The notes under the pieces are model-generated. The model saw nothing but the letters and a program-made list of their open reading frames with translations, made no database searches and had not been told where the DNA came from. This document shows, in pieces, positions 19,292 through 28,482 of a stretch of DNA of 59,688 bases; within the stretch, counting starts at the first letter, position 1, and the number at the start of each line of letters is the position of its first letter. A program made the translations under genes and the position numbers. Source of the DNA: Ferrithrix thermotolerans DSM 19514 (GTDB lineage Bacteria > Actinomycetota > Acidimicrobiia > Acidimicrobiales > Ilumatobacteraceae); assembly GCA_945861025.1 (NCBI GenBank), contig CAMASN010000012.1, forward strand, positions 1 to 59,688, written 5' to 3'.

Positions 19292-19989
19292 GTGTTTGCA
19301 GCCTTCGTATTCACCCACCATCGATCGGTGAGCACCTGATCGACGTGGATCGCGTCGCTTCGCCGGTATGGCGCTCGCAGACCCGACGCTGCAATCGGCA
19401 TCGCAAACGACGATGGTAGATACGCCCCGCCCCAAACATGCACTCGCTCAGCAGGCCCAACGAAATGCACCACACCGGTGGCCAATTCGATCTCGCAATC
19501 GACCTCGCCGCTTTGCCGATAGCCACCCACGGCATCGGCTGGCGCCACAGCGCTGATATCGCGAGCGTCGATGAGTTGCGGCTTACGCGCGCTATACCAC
19601 TCAACATCGAACGTGACGGGCACCAGCGTGCCGTAGGCGCGGTTCCACGCCTCGCTTGGATCATCGAGCAACACACCGTGCGCTTCGGCGCCGAGACTCC
19701 ATTGCTGAAACGGAACATCGCACGAGTGGCCGGCCCACATCTCGGGCGGTTTGATCTCAAGTCCGTCGCGCAGATCGGTGCCATCGAGTTCTTCGATATA
19801 GAGATACGGCTCGTCGACACGAACAATGCCGGCCCAATAATCGAAACGATCGCCGCGCAGTTCGAGGCCCACGTAAATACCCGCCCTGCGGTCGCTCGAC
19901 ACGCCCCACCACCACCATGCCTCGGCGGGCGAGTTGGGATGGCGAGTCTCGTCGCTTTCGATGAGTGGCCGGATCGAAGGAATAGACAT
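19288..19989 (-). CDS. Hypothetical protein co-transcribed with DUF3097
   Basis: A 233-residue soluble protein, rich in Trp (WWWWG near residue 25) and beta-strand-like segments (GIYVGLELRGDRFDYWAGIV, LYIEELDGTDLRDGLEIKP, CEIELATGVVHFVGPAERVH). The pattern suggests a lipocalin/CrtC-like beta-barrel repeat, but I do not recognise the family with confidence. The ATG at 19989 lies 8 bases after TAGTGT; a GTG at 20001 would fall inside that box. It overlaps DUF3097 by four bases and so is the first gene of a two-gene operon. Confidence 0.6.
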   Translation of the reverse strand: MSIPSIRPLIESDETRHPNSPAEAWWWWGVSSDRRAGIYVGLELRGDRFDYWAGIVRVDEPYLYIEELDGTDLRDGLEIKPPEMWAGHSCDVPFQQWSLGAEAHGVLLDDPSEAWNRAYGTLVPVTFDVEWYSARKPQLIDARDISAVAPADAVGGYRQSGEVDCEIELATGVVHFVGPAERVHVWGGAYLPSSFAMPIAASGLRAPYRRSDAIHVDQVLTDRWWVNTKAANT

Positions 19990-19997
19990 CGCTTGGC

Positions 19998-20003
19998 ACA
20001 CTA
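19998..20003 (-). promoter_or_regulatory. -10 box of the hypothetical/DUF3097 operon
   Basis: TAGTGT ends 8 bases before ATG 19989. Confidence 0.5.
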
Positions 20004-20015
20004 GGCCGTGCGCGA

Positions 20016-20021
20016 TACCTT
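20016..20021 (+). promoter_or_regulatory. -10 box of the SCP2-like gene
   Basis: TACCTT ends 6 bases before GTG 20028. Confidence 0.55.
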
Positions 20022-20027
20022 GACGGG

Positions 20028-20417
20028 GTGCGCTACCTCAGTTTGGACTGGATCGATGCCGTTGCCGATGAGGCCGCAACCAACGAACGCGTCGCAGAGG
20101 CCGCTGCCGAGTGCGCCATTGGGGTGACCCAGGTAGTCACCGAGGCGCCCGAGGGAACCATCGTCTACTCGCTACAGGTGCTCGACGGCCAAGTCTTGTT
20201 CGCAGCAGGCGCGGCCTTTCCCGAAGATGTTCGGTTCGAACAAACATGGGACACCGCCGTGAGCGTTGCCACTGGCGCACTGAACGCCCAAGAAGCGTTC
20301 ATCCAGGGGCGCATTCTGCTCACCGGCAATCAACAAAAGCTGATGGACAGCCAAGCGGTCTTTGGCGCGATGAGCGCCGTGTTCGACTCGGTGCGCACCA
20401 ACACTTCATACGAGTAA
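20028..20417 (+). CDS. SCP2-like sterol-carrier domain protein
   Basis: A 129-residue single-domain protein resembling the SCP-2 fold: an N-terminal helix, the hydrophobic beta core (IVYSLQVLDGQVLFAAGA), the FEQTWDTAVSVATGALNAQEAFIQGRILLTGN segment around residues 68-100, and a C-terminal helix. The xxAFMxGKIKxxGD-like motif is represented by EAFIQGRILLTGN. Such proteins bind lipids or acyl-CoAs. GTG 20028 is 6 bases after TACCTT. It is divergent from the DUF3097 operon, with 38 bases between starts. Confidence 0.7.
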   Translation: MRYLSLDWIDAVADEAATNERVAEAAAECAIGVTQVVTEAPEGTIVYSLQVLDGQVLFAAGAAFPEDVRFEQTWDTAVSVATGALNAQEAFIQGRILLTGNQQKLMDSQAVFGAMSAVFDSVRTNTSYE

Positions 20418-20464
20418 CGCTGTGCGCAGACTCCTGAAGTAAGTCGCGCCGTTGCGGCGCCGCC

Positions 20465-20470
20465 TACGCT
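20465..20470 (+). promoter_or_regulatory. -10 box of deoD
   Basis: TACGCT ends 7 bases before ATG 20478. Confidence 0.6.
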
Positions 20471-20477
20471 GCATCTC

Positions 20478-21191
20478 ATGCCCATTCACCTTCGCGCAGA
20501 ACCCAGTGACTACGCCCCAGCAGTGCTGGTTCCTGGCGATCCGAATCGTGCTCGCCACATCGCAGAGACATTCTTCGATCCTGGGTTTCGGTGTGTGAAC
20601 GACGAGCGAGGCATGCTTGGTTTCACGGGCACGTTCAACGGCACGCCGATCAGCGTGCAGTCAGTAGGCATGGGCGCCGCAAGCGCCGCCATCTATTACA
20701 GCGAACTCATTCAGCTCGGCGCCAAGCGCATCATTCGAGTGGGCAGCGCCGGCGGTCTCAAGCACGGCCTCCGCATGGGCGACACGCTGATTGCGCTCAG
20801 CGCCACCCCTGACGACCCCACCACGGCGATGCTCACCCACGGCGAGGCGCATGCCCCAACCGCAACGTGGCAACTCGTTGAGTCGGCGGTGGCCTTCGCC
20901 CGCGAATCGAACCCACGTACATTCGTCGGCCCCATAGTTACCAGCGCGTTGTTCTACGACGACCGCCCCGGCCTGATGCAGCGATGGCGCGAGCGCGGCC
21001 ACCTGGGCGTCGAGATGGAAGCCTCAATTCTGTACACGCTTGGCGCTATTCACCAGATCGAGACGTTGGCCATCATGACCGTCAGCGATCTCATCGACGA
21101 CGACGGCACCACCGAACGCATCACCGACGAAGAGTTCAAACAGGGCGTCAACGCAATGACACGAGTTGCTTGCCAAGTCGCTGTCGCCTGA
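20478..21191 (+). CDS. deoD: DeoD-type purine nucleoside phosphorylase
   Basis: A 237-residue phosphorylase that splits purine (deoxy)nucleosides to base and (deoxy)ribose 1-phosphate. Every main residue of the hexameric DeoD class falls at its usual number: His4, Gly20, Arg24 (GDPNRA), Arg87, Ser90 (RVGSAGG), Glu179-Met180-Glu181 (VEMEAS) and the catalytic Asp204 (VSD). ATG 20478 is 7 bases after TACGCT. The GH38 gene starts 10 bases past its stop, so both are probably on one transcript, an unexpected pairing. Confidence 0.9.
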   Translation: MPIHLRAEPSDYAPAVLVPGDPNRARHIAETFFDPGFRCVNDERGMLGFTGTFNGTPISVQSVGMGAASAAIYYSELIQLGAKRIIRVGSAGGLKHGLRMGDTLIALSATPDDPTTAMLTHGEAHAPTATWQLVESAVAFARESNPRTFVGPIVTSALFYDDRPGLMQRWRERGHLGVEMEASILYTLGAIHQIETLAIMTVSDLIDDDGTTERITDEEFKQGVNAMTRVACQVAVA

Positions 21192-21201
21192 TCGAAACAC
21201 C

Positions 21202-24200
21202 ATGCACGACAACCACCTCATCATCGAACGACGTCTCGACCGTTTCCTTCGCGATCGCATCCGGCCAGAGCGCTACGGGGCCAGCGCCGAGCTCACCGTG
21301 TCGGCCTATTCGGCGCCCGGCGAGCCCATCTCGTTCGACGATGCGATGCTGGCCATGGTCGATGGTCTGTTCACGCCATTCGCAATCGGCACTGCGTACG
21401 GGCCGCCGTGGAGCACCACGTGGTTTCATTGCATCGCCACCGTTCCGCACGAATGGAAAGGTGCCACTGTCGAGGCGCGTATCGATCTTGGTTTCGGACA
21501 TGCACCTGGCTTCCAGGCCGAGGGCCTCGTGTGGGGACCCGATGGTCCGCTCCGCGCGCTCAACCCACTGAACCACGCAATCCCATTGCTCATTACTGCC
21601 AATGGCGGCGAGCAGTTCGAGTTTCTTGTCGAGGCCGCGGCCAACCCAATGGTCATCTCCACGATGTACCCGCCATCGCCCAACGGCGACCCCAACACGC
21701 TCACCACAGCGCCGCTGTATTCACTGAAGCGTGCCGAGCTCTCGGTGTTCAATGCCGAAGTCGCTGCGTTGGTTTACGACCTCGATGTGCTCGGTGACGT
21801 GATCAAAGAGTTACCGCTCAACGCACCGCGTAGGCCGCAGATCACGCGCGCCATCGAGCGCGCGCTCGATGCACTCGACCTGAACGACGTGGTGGGCACC
21901 GCCAACACCGCGCGCGGTCACCTCGCTCCATCGCTCGCCAAACCCGCCGTGCCAAGTGCGCATCGAGTCAGCGCCATCGGGCATGCACACATCGACACAG
22001 CATGGCTCTGGCCGTTACGCGAAACGGTTCGTAAGTGTGCGCGCACATTCAGCAACGTGCTCGATCTAATGACCCGCGAACCAGAGCTGAAGTTTGCGTG
22101 CAGTCAGGCGCAACAACACGAGTGGATGCGCGACCGGTATCCCAACGTGTTCGAGCAAATGGTCGAGCGAGCCAAAGAAGGCCGCTTCATTCCGGTGGGC
22201 GGCATGTGGGTTGAGGCCGACACAAACCTGCCCTCTGGCGAATCACTGGCGCGCCAGTTTTTGCACGGTCAACGGTTCTTCGAAGAGCACTACGGCACCA
22301 CCTGCGAAGAGGTCTGGATCCCCGATGTGTTCGGCTACCCGGCCAGCCTGCCGCAGATTTTTGCATTGGGCGGAGCCAAGTGGTTCCTCACTCAGAAGCT
22401 GAGCTGGAACAAGCAGAACCGCATGCCACACCACACGTTTTGGTGGCAGGGCATCGATGGCACACGCATGTTCACGCACTTCCCGCCAGTAGATAGCTAC
22501 AACGTTTCAATGCAGCCCGCGCAACTCGCGCATGCCGAACGCAATTACGCCGATCACGGCGGCGGCAATATGTCGATGGCACCGTTCGGTTTCGGAAACG
22601 GCGGCGGTGGTCCCACCCGAGACATGATGGAGCGTTACCGACGCATGCGCGACCTCGAGGGTCTGCCTCGCATCGTCATCGAGTCGCCCGCTGAGTTCTT
22701 TGCGGCCGCAGAAGCCGACTACCCCGACGCCGCCACATGGGTGGGCGAGCTGTACTTCGAGATGCACCGCGGCACCTATACCTCGCAGGCCAAGACCAAG
22801 GCCGGCAACCGCCGCAGCGAAGTACTCCTTGGCGAGGTCGAGCTGTGGTCATCGCTCGCCGCAGCGCTCACCACCAGCGGAACCGACGCCTATCCCCTTG
22901 CCGAACTCGAGCAGGCGTGGCGCCAAGTGCTCACGTTGCAGTTCCACGACATCATCCCTGGGTCGTCTATCGCGTGGGTGCACGACGATGCCGAAGCGGC
23001 CTACACGCGCCTCGATGCTTCGCTCACTGCGTTGCGCAGTGCTGCGCTGTCGTCGCTTACGCCAACCGTTGGCGGCGATGTGCTGCTGGCCAACTCGGCA
23101 CCCGACGCTCGCATCGGCGTCGTGCAGATTCCGGCTTCCCTCAGCCCCGCTGCGGCACCTCAGCATGCTCAGTTGCTGCACGATGGTCAGCTCGCCACAT
23201 GGGCATCGCTTCCCTCAATGGGTGTTGCCGGCATTTCGTTTGATGCCCTCGTGCCAGCGCCACCGGCCTGTGCGGTCAGTGTCGAACAGACCGACAACGG
23301 CATCACACTTGCCAACGAAATCGTGCGCATCAGCATCGACTCCGACGGCTTGATCTCATCGCTCTACGACCGACGCGCTGAGCGCGAAGTGATCAAGCCC
23401 GGCAAACGCGCGAACCTGCTCGAACTCTCGGCCGACCATCCCATCGAATACGACGCCTGGGACCTCGACGACTACTACGCCAAAAACACTCTCGAACTCA
23501 TCGAACTCGACTCGATCGAGATTCTCGACCGCGGTCCGCTACAGGCCACTGTTCAGATCACACGCACGTTCGGCGCCTCACGCATTCTGCAGCGGCTCGT
23601 GCTGTGCGCCGGTTCGGCTCGCCTCGATATCGTCAGCGATGTTGCGTGGCACGAGAACGAAAAGGTGCTCAAGGTGGCTATGCCAGTTGACGTGCACGCA
23701 GACTCGGCAACGTGCGAAATCCAATTTGGCCACGTACAACGTCCGACCCACGCGAGCACCAGTTGGGACGCCGCCAAGTTCGAGGTGTGCGCGCACCGAT
23801 GGGTCGATATGTCCGAGACTGGCTATGGCGTGGCATTGCTCAACGACTCGAAATACGGACACGATGTGCACCGCGGCGCACTGCGACTCACCCTGCTGCG
23901 CGCCTCAAACTTCCCCGACCCCGATGCCGACCGTGGCGATCACCGGTTCACCTATTCGCTGCTGCCACACCTTGGCAACTGCGTGCAGTCGACAGTGGTG
24001 GCCGAGGCTGCTCGCCTCAATCAGCCCGTCGCGGCCATCGCCTCAACGAAGGCTGCCTCAGTGGGCACCGTCGGTGCGGTTGCGTCGTCCAATCCGGCAA
24101 TCGTGATCACCGCTGTAAAGCAGGCACAAGACGGCAGCGGCGACATCGTGCTGCGATGCTATGAATCCACTGGTGGACGTGCCTCAGCGAGTCTCACAAC

Positions 24201-24345
24201 GGCCTTTGCGGCCTCGCATGTGGTGGTCTGCGACTTCCTCGAGCGAGCATTACCCGAAATGGCCGATGCAGCGTCGTTCGACGGCACCACCATTTCGCTC
24301 AACCTCAAACCATTCCAGATCGTCACCCTGCGCCTGAGCAACTAG
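21202..24345 (+). CDS. GH38 alpha-mannosidase
   Basis: A 1047-residue class II alpha-mannosidase. The catalytic domain begins with HAHIDTAWLWPLRETVRKC; HID and later Asp and His residues bind the active-site zinc. WVEADTNLPSGESLARQ and WIPDVFGYPASLPQIF follow, with Asp375 as nucleophile. A C-terminal beta-rich half (about 640-1047) completes the usual architecture. No signal peptide is seen, so it should act on imported mannosides in the cytoplasm. No Shine-Dalgarno precedes ATG 21202; translation probably depends on coupling with deoD, 10 bases upstream. Together with the GH2 enzyme at 5656 it gives both alpha- and beta-mannoside cleavage. Confidence 0.92.
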   Translation: MHDNHLIIERRLDRFLRDRIRPERYGASAELTVSAYSAPGEPISFDDAMLAMVDGLFTPFAIGTAYGPPWSTTWFHCIATVPHEWKGATVEARIDLGFGHAPGFQAEGLVWGPDGPLRALNPLNHAIPLLITANGGEQFEFLVEAAANPMVISTMYPPSPNGDPNTLTTAPLYSLKRAELSVFNAEVAALVYDLDVLGDVIKELPLNAPRRPQITRAIERALDALDLNDVVGTANTARGHLAPSLAKPAVPSAHRVSAIGHAHIDTAWLWPLRETVRKCARTFSNVLDLMTREPELKFACSQAQQHEWMRDRYPNVFEQMVERAKEGRFIPVGGMWVEADTNLPSGESLARQFLHGQRFFEEHYGTTCEEVWIPDVFGYPASLPQIFALGGAKWFLTQKLSWNKQNRMPHHTFWWQGIDGTRMFTHFPPVDSYNVSMQPAQLAHAERNYADHGGGNMSMAPFGFGNGGGGPTRDMMERYRRMRDLEGLPRIVIESPAEFFAAAEADYPDAATWVGELYFEMHRGTYTSQAKTKAGNRRSEVLLGEVELWSSLAAALTTSGTDAYPLAELEQAWRQVLTLQFHDIIPGSSIAWVHDDAEAAYTRLDASLTALRSAALSSLTPTVGGDVLLANSAPDARIGVVQIPASLSPAAAPQHAQLLHDGQLATWASLPSMGVAGISFDALVPAPPACAVSVEQTDNGITLANEIVRISIDSDGLISSLYDRRAEREVIKPGKRANLLELSADHPIEYDAWDLDDYYAKNTLELIELDSIEILDRGPLQATVQITRTFGASRILQRLVLCAGSARLDIVSDVAWHENEKVLKVAMPVDVHADSATCEIQFGHVQRPTHASTSWDAAKFEVCAHRWVDMSETGYGVALLNDSKYGHDVHRGALRLTLLRASNFPDPDADRGDHRFTYSLLPHLGNCVQSTVVAEAARLNQPVAAIASTKAASVGTVGAVASSNPAIVITAVKQAQDGSGDIVLRCYESTGGRASASLTTAFAASHVVVCDFLERALPEMADAASFDGTTISLNLKPFQIVTLRLSN

Positions 24346-24395
24346 CTCACCGCGCCCCTCAAGCGGCTCCCGCGCTCACCGCGCCCCTCACTGCC

Positions 24396-24448
24396 CGGTT
24401 TGTTGAAGACAACAGGTCGACCCTCAACCAATTGTCTTCAACAAACCG
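24396..24448. terminator. Bidirectional terminator between GH38 and mdh genes
   Basis: A perfect 17-bp inverted repeat (24396-24412 with 24432-24448; core GGTTTGTTGAAGACAA) with a 19-base loop lies between two convergent genes. A 16-base direct repeat (CTCACCGCGCCCCTCA) occurs twice just before it. The stem is much more AT-rich than its surroundings. Confidence 0.8.
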
Positions 24449-24469
24449 TTTGGTGGAGCCGATTTAGAT

Positions 24470-25456
24470 TTAGATGAGGCCGAGCTCGCGAACTGCAGTG
24501 CGCTCTTCTTCGAGCTCGCCGGTGCTGGCATCGATCTTGCCGCGGCTGTACTCGTCGATCTCGAGACCTTGGACGATGCTGTAGTTGCCGTCCTGACACA
24601 CGCACGGGAACGACGAGATGAGGCCTTCGGGGACGCCGTACGAGCCATCGGATGGGACGGCCATCGAGACCCAGTCGCCGGGCTCGGTGCCGAGCGCCCA
24701 TGAGCGCACGTGACCAATGGCAGCGTTGGCTGCCGATGCAGCCGATGAAGCGCCGCGGGCTTCGATGATCGCCGCGCCGCGCTTGGCAACGGTTGGGATA
24801 AACGTGGAGTCGACCCATGCATGATCGTTGACCAACGAGTACGCATTCTGGCCATCAACTTCGGCATGGAACAAGTCGGGGTACTGCGTGGTCGAGTGGT
24901 TGCCCCAGATGGTCATCTTCTTCACCGAACTCACAGGGCGGCCGGTCTTCGAGGCCAACTGCGACACAGCGCGGTTGTGGTCGAGGCGGGTCATCGCGGT
25001 GAACCGACCATGATCGAGATTCGGTGCGTTGTGCATCGCAATGAGTGCGTTGGTGTTGGCGGGGTTACCAACAACGAGAACCTTCACGTCTTTGCGGGCG
25101 TTGTCGCTGAGCGCCTTGCCTTGGGGCTTGAAGATGCCACCGTTAGCGCTGAGCAGATCGGCACGCTCCATGCCGGCCTTGCGTGGCATCGCGCCAACAA
25201 GCAGCACCACGTCGACGTCGCCGAATGCCACGTTGGCATCGTCGGTGCAAACCATGTCGGCCAACAGCGGGAACGCACAATCTTCGAGTTCCATGCGCAC
25301 ACCATCGAGCGCCTTCAGCGCCGGGGTGACTTCGAGCATCTGCAAGATGATCGGAGTATCGGGTCCGAGCATCGCGCCAGACGCAATACGGAACAAGAGG
25401 CTGTAACCAATCTGACCGGCGGCGCCGGAAACTGCAACACGAACAGGGGATGTCAT
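24470..25456 (-). CDS. mdh: Malate dehydrogenase
   Basis: A 328-residue NAD-dependent malate dehydrogenase of the long (cytosolic-like) class common in actinobacteria. Visible are the Rossmann motif [10 protein letters not shown] (11-20), the substrate-loop arginines Arg92 and Arg98 ([13 protein letters not shown]), Asn131 (VGNPANTN), Arg162 (DHNRA) and the catalytic His187 (WGNHS). It interconverts malate and oxaloacetate. ATG 25456 is 7 bases after TACGCT. Confidence 0.95.
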   Translation of the reverse strand: MTSPVRVAVSGAAGQIGYSLLFRIASGAMLGPDTPIILQMLEVTPALKALDGVRMELEDCAFPLLADMVCTDDANVAFGDVDVVLLVGAMPRKAGMERADLLSANGGIFKPQGKALSDNARKDVKVLVVGNPANTNALIAMHNAPNLDHGRFTAMTRLDHNRAVSQLASKTGRPVSSVKKMTIWGNHSTTQYPDLFHAEVDGQNAYSLVNDHAWVDSTFIPTVAKRGAAIIEARGASSAASAANAAIGHVRSWALGTEPGDWVSMAVPSDGSYGVPEGLISSFPCVCQDGNYSIVQGLEIDEYSRGKIDASTGELEEERTAVRELGLI

Positions 25457-25463
25457 AGACAAG

Positions 25464-25469
25464 AGCGTA
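25464..25469 (-). promoter_or_regulatory. -10 box of mdh
   Basis: TACGCT ends 7 bases before ATG 25456, the same box and spacing as deoD. Confidence 0.6.
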
Positions 25470-25513
25470 GGCCGTGGCACGCGCTCAACAAAAAACCAAT
25501 CGCAAGTGGCGGC

Positions 25514-27505
25514 CTATGGCAGTTGAGTAAATCCGAGCGCGCCCAGAATCTGGTTGGTGTAGAACTTCTTTGCCTCGGCGGTCTTGAGATGCACACCATC
25601 GCCGCTGATGAACTCGGGATGAGCGCCCACGGCCATTTGCCAATCGACGAGCACCACGTTGGGGTGCGTTGCTGGCAGAGCCCGGATGAGTTCGTTGTTG
25701 CCGGTCGTCCACGTGCGGTCGGCCGACACGGTGAGCACCGCCACTACCCGAGCGCTTGCGCTGGCGCGCATGAGTCGATCGAGGGTCTCGGCAGACATTG
25801 GGCCATTGGTGCCGAGATGGACCACCACGTAATCGCCAAGCGACCCCAATGCAGCAACGCCCTCGAGGATGGCGGCACCGGTTTTGGCCTGCCGGCTAAT
25901 CGCTGCGTCGACACCATCGATACCGGCGAACATCATCGTTGGCCGCGCCCCGAGCATCACCGAATCACCGATGGCGAAAACCGTGAACTTTATGGGCGCT
26001 GCAGTAGTGGTGGTGGCCGCCTCGGTAGTGGTGGTGACCTCGCCAGGCACCGTGGACTGCACCGGTTGCGAACTTGTAGAACCGTTGGGCCCGGTGTTGG
26101 TCGGAGTGGACGGCGAAGCGGCCTGTAGACCCTGCTCAAACGAGCATTCATTCACGTTGGTGCATTTCACCGGCGCCAGCGCAACTCGCACACCGAGAAA
26201 GCCCAGCAACAGCGAAGCGCAGGCCAGTCCGGCAATCAGGTTGCGGCGCTCGATAGCCCCAAAGCCGCGCCGGTTACGCCACCACGTAGCGAAGTGCCCA
26301 GTGCGAATAGGCATCTCTACGAAGCGATAGCTGACCTCGGCAACGACACCAGCGCAGACCCATGCGAACAACATTTGATACACGCTGAGCTGTACGCCAG
26401 CCTCTTTGCGAATGAACTGATAGATCGGCCAGTGAAAGAGATACAGGCCGTACGAACGTGTGCCCACCCAGTTGAACAAGGGGTTGCTGAGCACCTTCGA
26501 CATCCGCGTGCCGCGATGTGTCACCGCAGCAATAGTCATTAGCGTGGCCAACCCAGTGAGCAGCAACCCGCCGCGGAAGATGGGGGCGTACCAACTGGAG
26601 GTGAACGTTGAGAACAACTCAAACTTGAGCACCAAGAACGCGAGTAGCAAGAGCCCAGCGACGCCGACCCGGTTCAACAACTTTGCCTTGTGACGCAACG
26701 GGCCACGCATGATGGCCACTGGTCGCCACACCATTGCGAAACCGGCACCAAGCAGGATGCCACTCATTCGGCTCATTGTGCCGAGGTACAAAAAGTTGTT
26801 CTTTTCTACCGCCCGTCCGAACACGTCGAACGTGCACGGAGGCCCGAGGCTTTCGCGGCCACGAAGGGCAACAGAGCAATCGGGCACTGACCCCGAGTGG
26901 AAGAACACTGCGGTGGCGATAGTGATGAGAATCGAGATGCCGAGTAGCCACAAACCAGTTCGGGGAAGTCGTGCTCTCCCGTTGCGCAAGACCACGAGCA
27001 TCACCAATGGCCACAGCAAATAGAACTGTTCCTCAACCGCAAGCGACCACAGGTGGCGCAACGGAACAAAGTCGAACTCGCCCGTGTAGCTCTGGCCGCT
27101 GAACACCTGGAACCAGTTGGTTGAGTACGTCACCGCTGCCATCAAGTCGCCGCGCAGTTTGCCCAACGCCTCGGGGAACAACACGAGGCAGTACACAGCC
27201 ACCATCAGCATCACCAGATACAACGCCGGGAGCAAGCGCCGGAAGCGACGGCGCCAGAAGTCAGCGAGGTGAAGCCGCCCGGTGCGTTCGTGTTCGGCGA
27301 TCAACAGCATGGTGATGAGATAGCCGCTGATCACAAAGAAGACTTCGACACCCAAGAAGCCGGCAGTGAGCCACAAATGGGCGTGATACAGCATCACGGC
27401 CAGCACCGCGACAGCGCGCATGCCGTCGAGGCCGGGGAGATACGGCACGCGACTGATCTGCTGCGCAGGCGCGCGGGTAGTGGGACGAGTGGCGATGGCA
27501 TTCAT
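25514..27505 (-). CDS. Acyltransferase-3 membrane protein with C-terminal SGNH domain
   Basis: A 663-residue OafA/PatA-type O-acyltransferase. The N-terminal ~400 residues have about ten membrane helices with the catalytic His region YHAHL near residue 40 and GVEVFFVISGYLIT. A Thr/Pro-rich linker (about 450-490) leads to an extracellular SGNH hydrolase-like domain with FAIGDSVMLGA (block I), HLGTNG (block III) and GDGVHL (block V). Such fusions move acyl groups from a cytoplasmic donor to surface polysaccharide or peptidoglycan. The start at 27505 has no clear -10 or ribosome site, so its N-terminus is less certain. Confidence 0.9.
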   Translation of the reverse strand: MNAIATRPTTRAPAQQISRVPYLPGLDGMRAVAVLAVMLYHAHLWLTAGFLGVEVFFVISGYLITMLLIAEHERTGRLHLADFWRRRFRRLLPALYLVMLMVAVYCLVLFPEALGKLRGDLMAAVTYSTNWFQVFSGQSYTGEFDFVPLRHLWSLAVEEQFYLLWPLVMLVVLRNGRARLPRTGLWLLGISILITIATAVFFHSGSVPDCSVALRGRESLGPPCTFDVFGRAVEKNNFLYLGTMSRMSGILLGAGFAMVWRPVAIMRGPLRHKAKLLNRVGVAGLLLLAFLVLKFELFSTFTSSWYAPIFRGGLLLTGLATLMTIAAVTHRGTRMSKVLSNPLFNWVGTRSYGLYLFHWPIYQFIRKEAGVQLSVYQMLFAWVCAGVVAEVSYRFVEMPIRTGHFATWWRNRRGFGAIERRNLIAGLACASLLLGFLGVRVALAPVKCTNVNECSFEQGLQAASPSTPTNTGPNGSTSSQPVQSTVPGEVTTTTEAATTTTAAPIKFTVFAIGDSVMLGARPTMMFAGIDGVDAAISRQAKTGAAILEGVAALGSLGDYVVVHLGTNGPMSAETLDRLMRASASARVVAVLTVSADRTWTTGNNELIRALPATHPNVVLVDWQMAVGAHPEFISGDGVHLKTAEAKKFYTNQILGALGFTQLP

Positions 27506-27556
27506 TATTGCCGATGGGCACGAGGGTCCGGGGGCACGGCACCCAACGCGTCACTG

Positions 27557-28420
27557 TCAGTGAGCGGCTGCCAACTTCAGGTTCGCGTAGATCTCACGGG
27601 TGGCCGTGCTGCGATTGAGCGTGTAGAAGTGCAAACCAGGAGCGCCGGCCAGTAACAACGCTTCGCACAGTTCGGTGGCCACGTGCACGCCAATCTTGCG
27701 CACTTCGTGAGGATCGTCGGTGGCAGACAGTCGCTCGAGCAGCCACGTCGGCAACGCCGTGCCGCTCATCTGCGCCATGCGTTGGATCTGGCCCTTGTTG
27801 GTCACGGGCATGATGCCAGGTAGCACTGGCTTGTCCACGCCAAGCGCCTGCAACTCGTCGACAAGACGCACGTAGTGATCGACATCGAAGAAGAACTGAG
27901 TGATGGCAAAGTCGGCGCGGCGAAGTTTGTCGGCCAAGCGACGGCGATCGGTTGCCATGTCGGGCGAACGAGGGTGGCCCTCTGGATGGGCAGCAACGCC
28001 GACAGAGAAGTACTCGTGCAAGTCGATGTCGGCAACAAGTTCGCTGGCAAAGGCGTAATCGCTCGGGGCGACCTCAGCCGGATCGTTCGGCACATCGCCG
28101 CCCAACGCCATGATGTTCTTGACATCGGCATCGCGGTAGTGAGCGAGAATCTCGGTAATCTCGGCGCGGGAATGGCCTTGGCATGTTAGGTGCGCCATCG
28201 GCGTCACCTCGGTTTCGCGGCGCACCCATGCGACCACATCGCGGGTGCGAGCACGGGTGGAGCCGCCAGCCCCATAGGTGACCGACACGAACGAAGGACG
28301 CAACGGCTCGAGCTCGGCAATCGTGCGCCCGAGCGTGAGTTGCGCGTCGTCGGTCTTCGGCGGAAAAAACTCAAAAGAGTACGTTGGTCCCGCCCGAAGA
28401 AGGTCGCCAATTCTCGCCAT
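27557..28420 (-). CDS. metF: 5,10-methylenetetrahydrofolate reductase
   Basis: A 287-residue MTHFR barrel enzyme making 5-methyl-THF for methionine synthesis. Motifs include YSFEFFPPKTDD with the catalytic Glu, SVTYGAGGSTRART, HLTCQGHSRAEI, NIMALGGDVP, FAITQFFFDVDHYV and PVLPGIMPVTN. There is no eukaryotic-type C-terminal regulatory domain. ATG 28420 is 6 bases after TAGTCT, so the mRNA is probably leaderless and leaves no room for a riboswitch. Confidence 0.95.
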   Translation of the reverse strand: MARIGDLLRAGPTYSFEFFPPKTDDAQLTLGRTIAELEPLRPSFVSVTYGAGGSTRARTRDVVAWVRRETEVTPMAHLTCQGHSRAEITEILAHYRDADVKNIMALGGDVPNDPAEVAPSDYAFASELVADIDLHEYFSVGVAAHPEGHPRSPDMATDRRRLADKLRRADFAITQFFFDVDHYVRLVDELQALGVDKPVLPGIMPVTNKGQIQRMAQMSGTALPTWLLERLSATDDPHEVRKIGVHVATELCEALLLAGAPGLHFYTLNRSTATREIYANLKLAAAH

Positions 28421-28426
28421 GCGGGA

Positions 28427-28432
28427 AGACTA
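28427..28432 (-). promoter_or_regulatory. -10 box of metF
   Basis: TAGTCT ends 6 bases before ATG 28420. Confidence 0.6.
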
Positions 28433-28482
28433 GCCCCGAGCGATCACTACTGGTAAGGGCTCGTTTGCATTTCGTCAACCGG

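Noticed and set aside
24821-26128. 435-codon plus-strand open frame opposite mdh and the acyltransferase gene
   Set aside because: His/Gly/Arg-rich translation, no recognisable domain, and both minus-strand genes there are certain.
28421-28482. Riboswitch or attenuator for metF
   Set aside because: The -10 box is 6 bases from the ATG, predicting no leader; no aptamer-like folding was seen.
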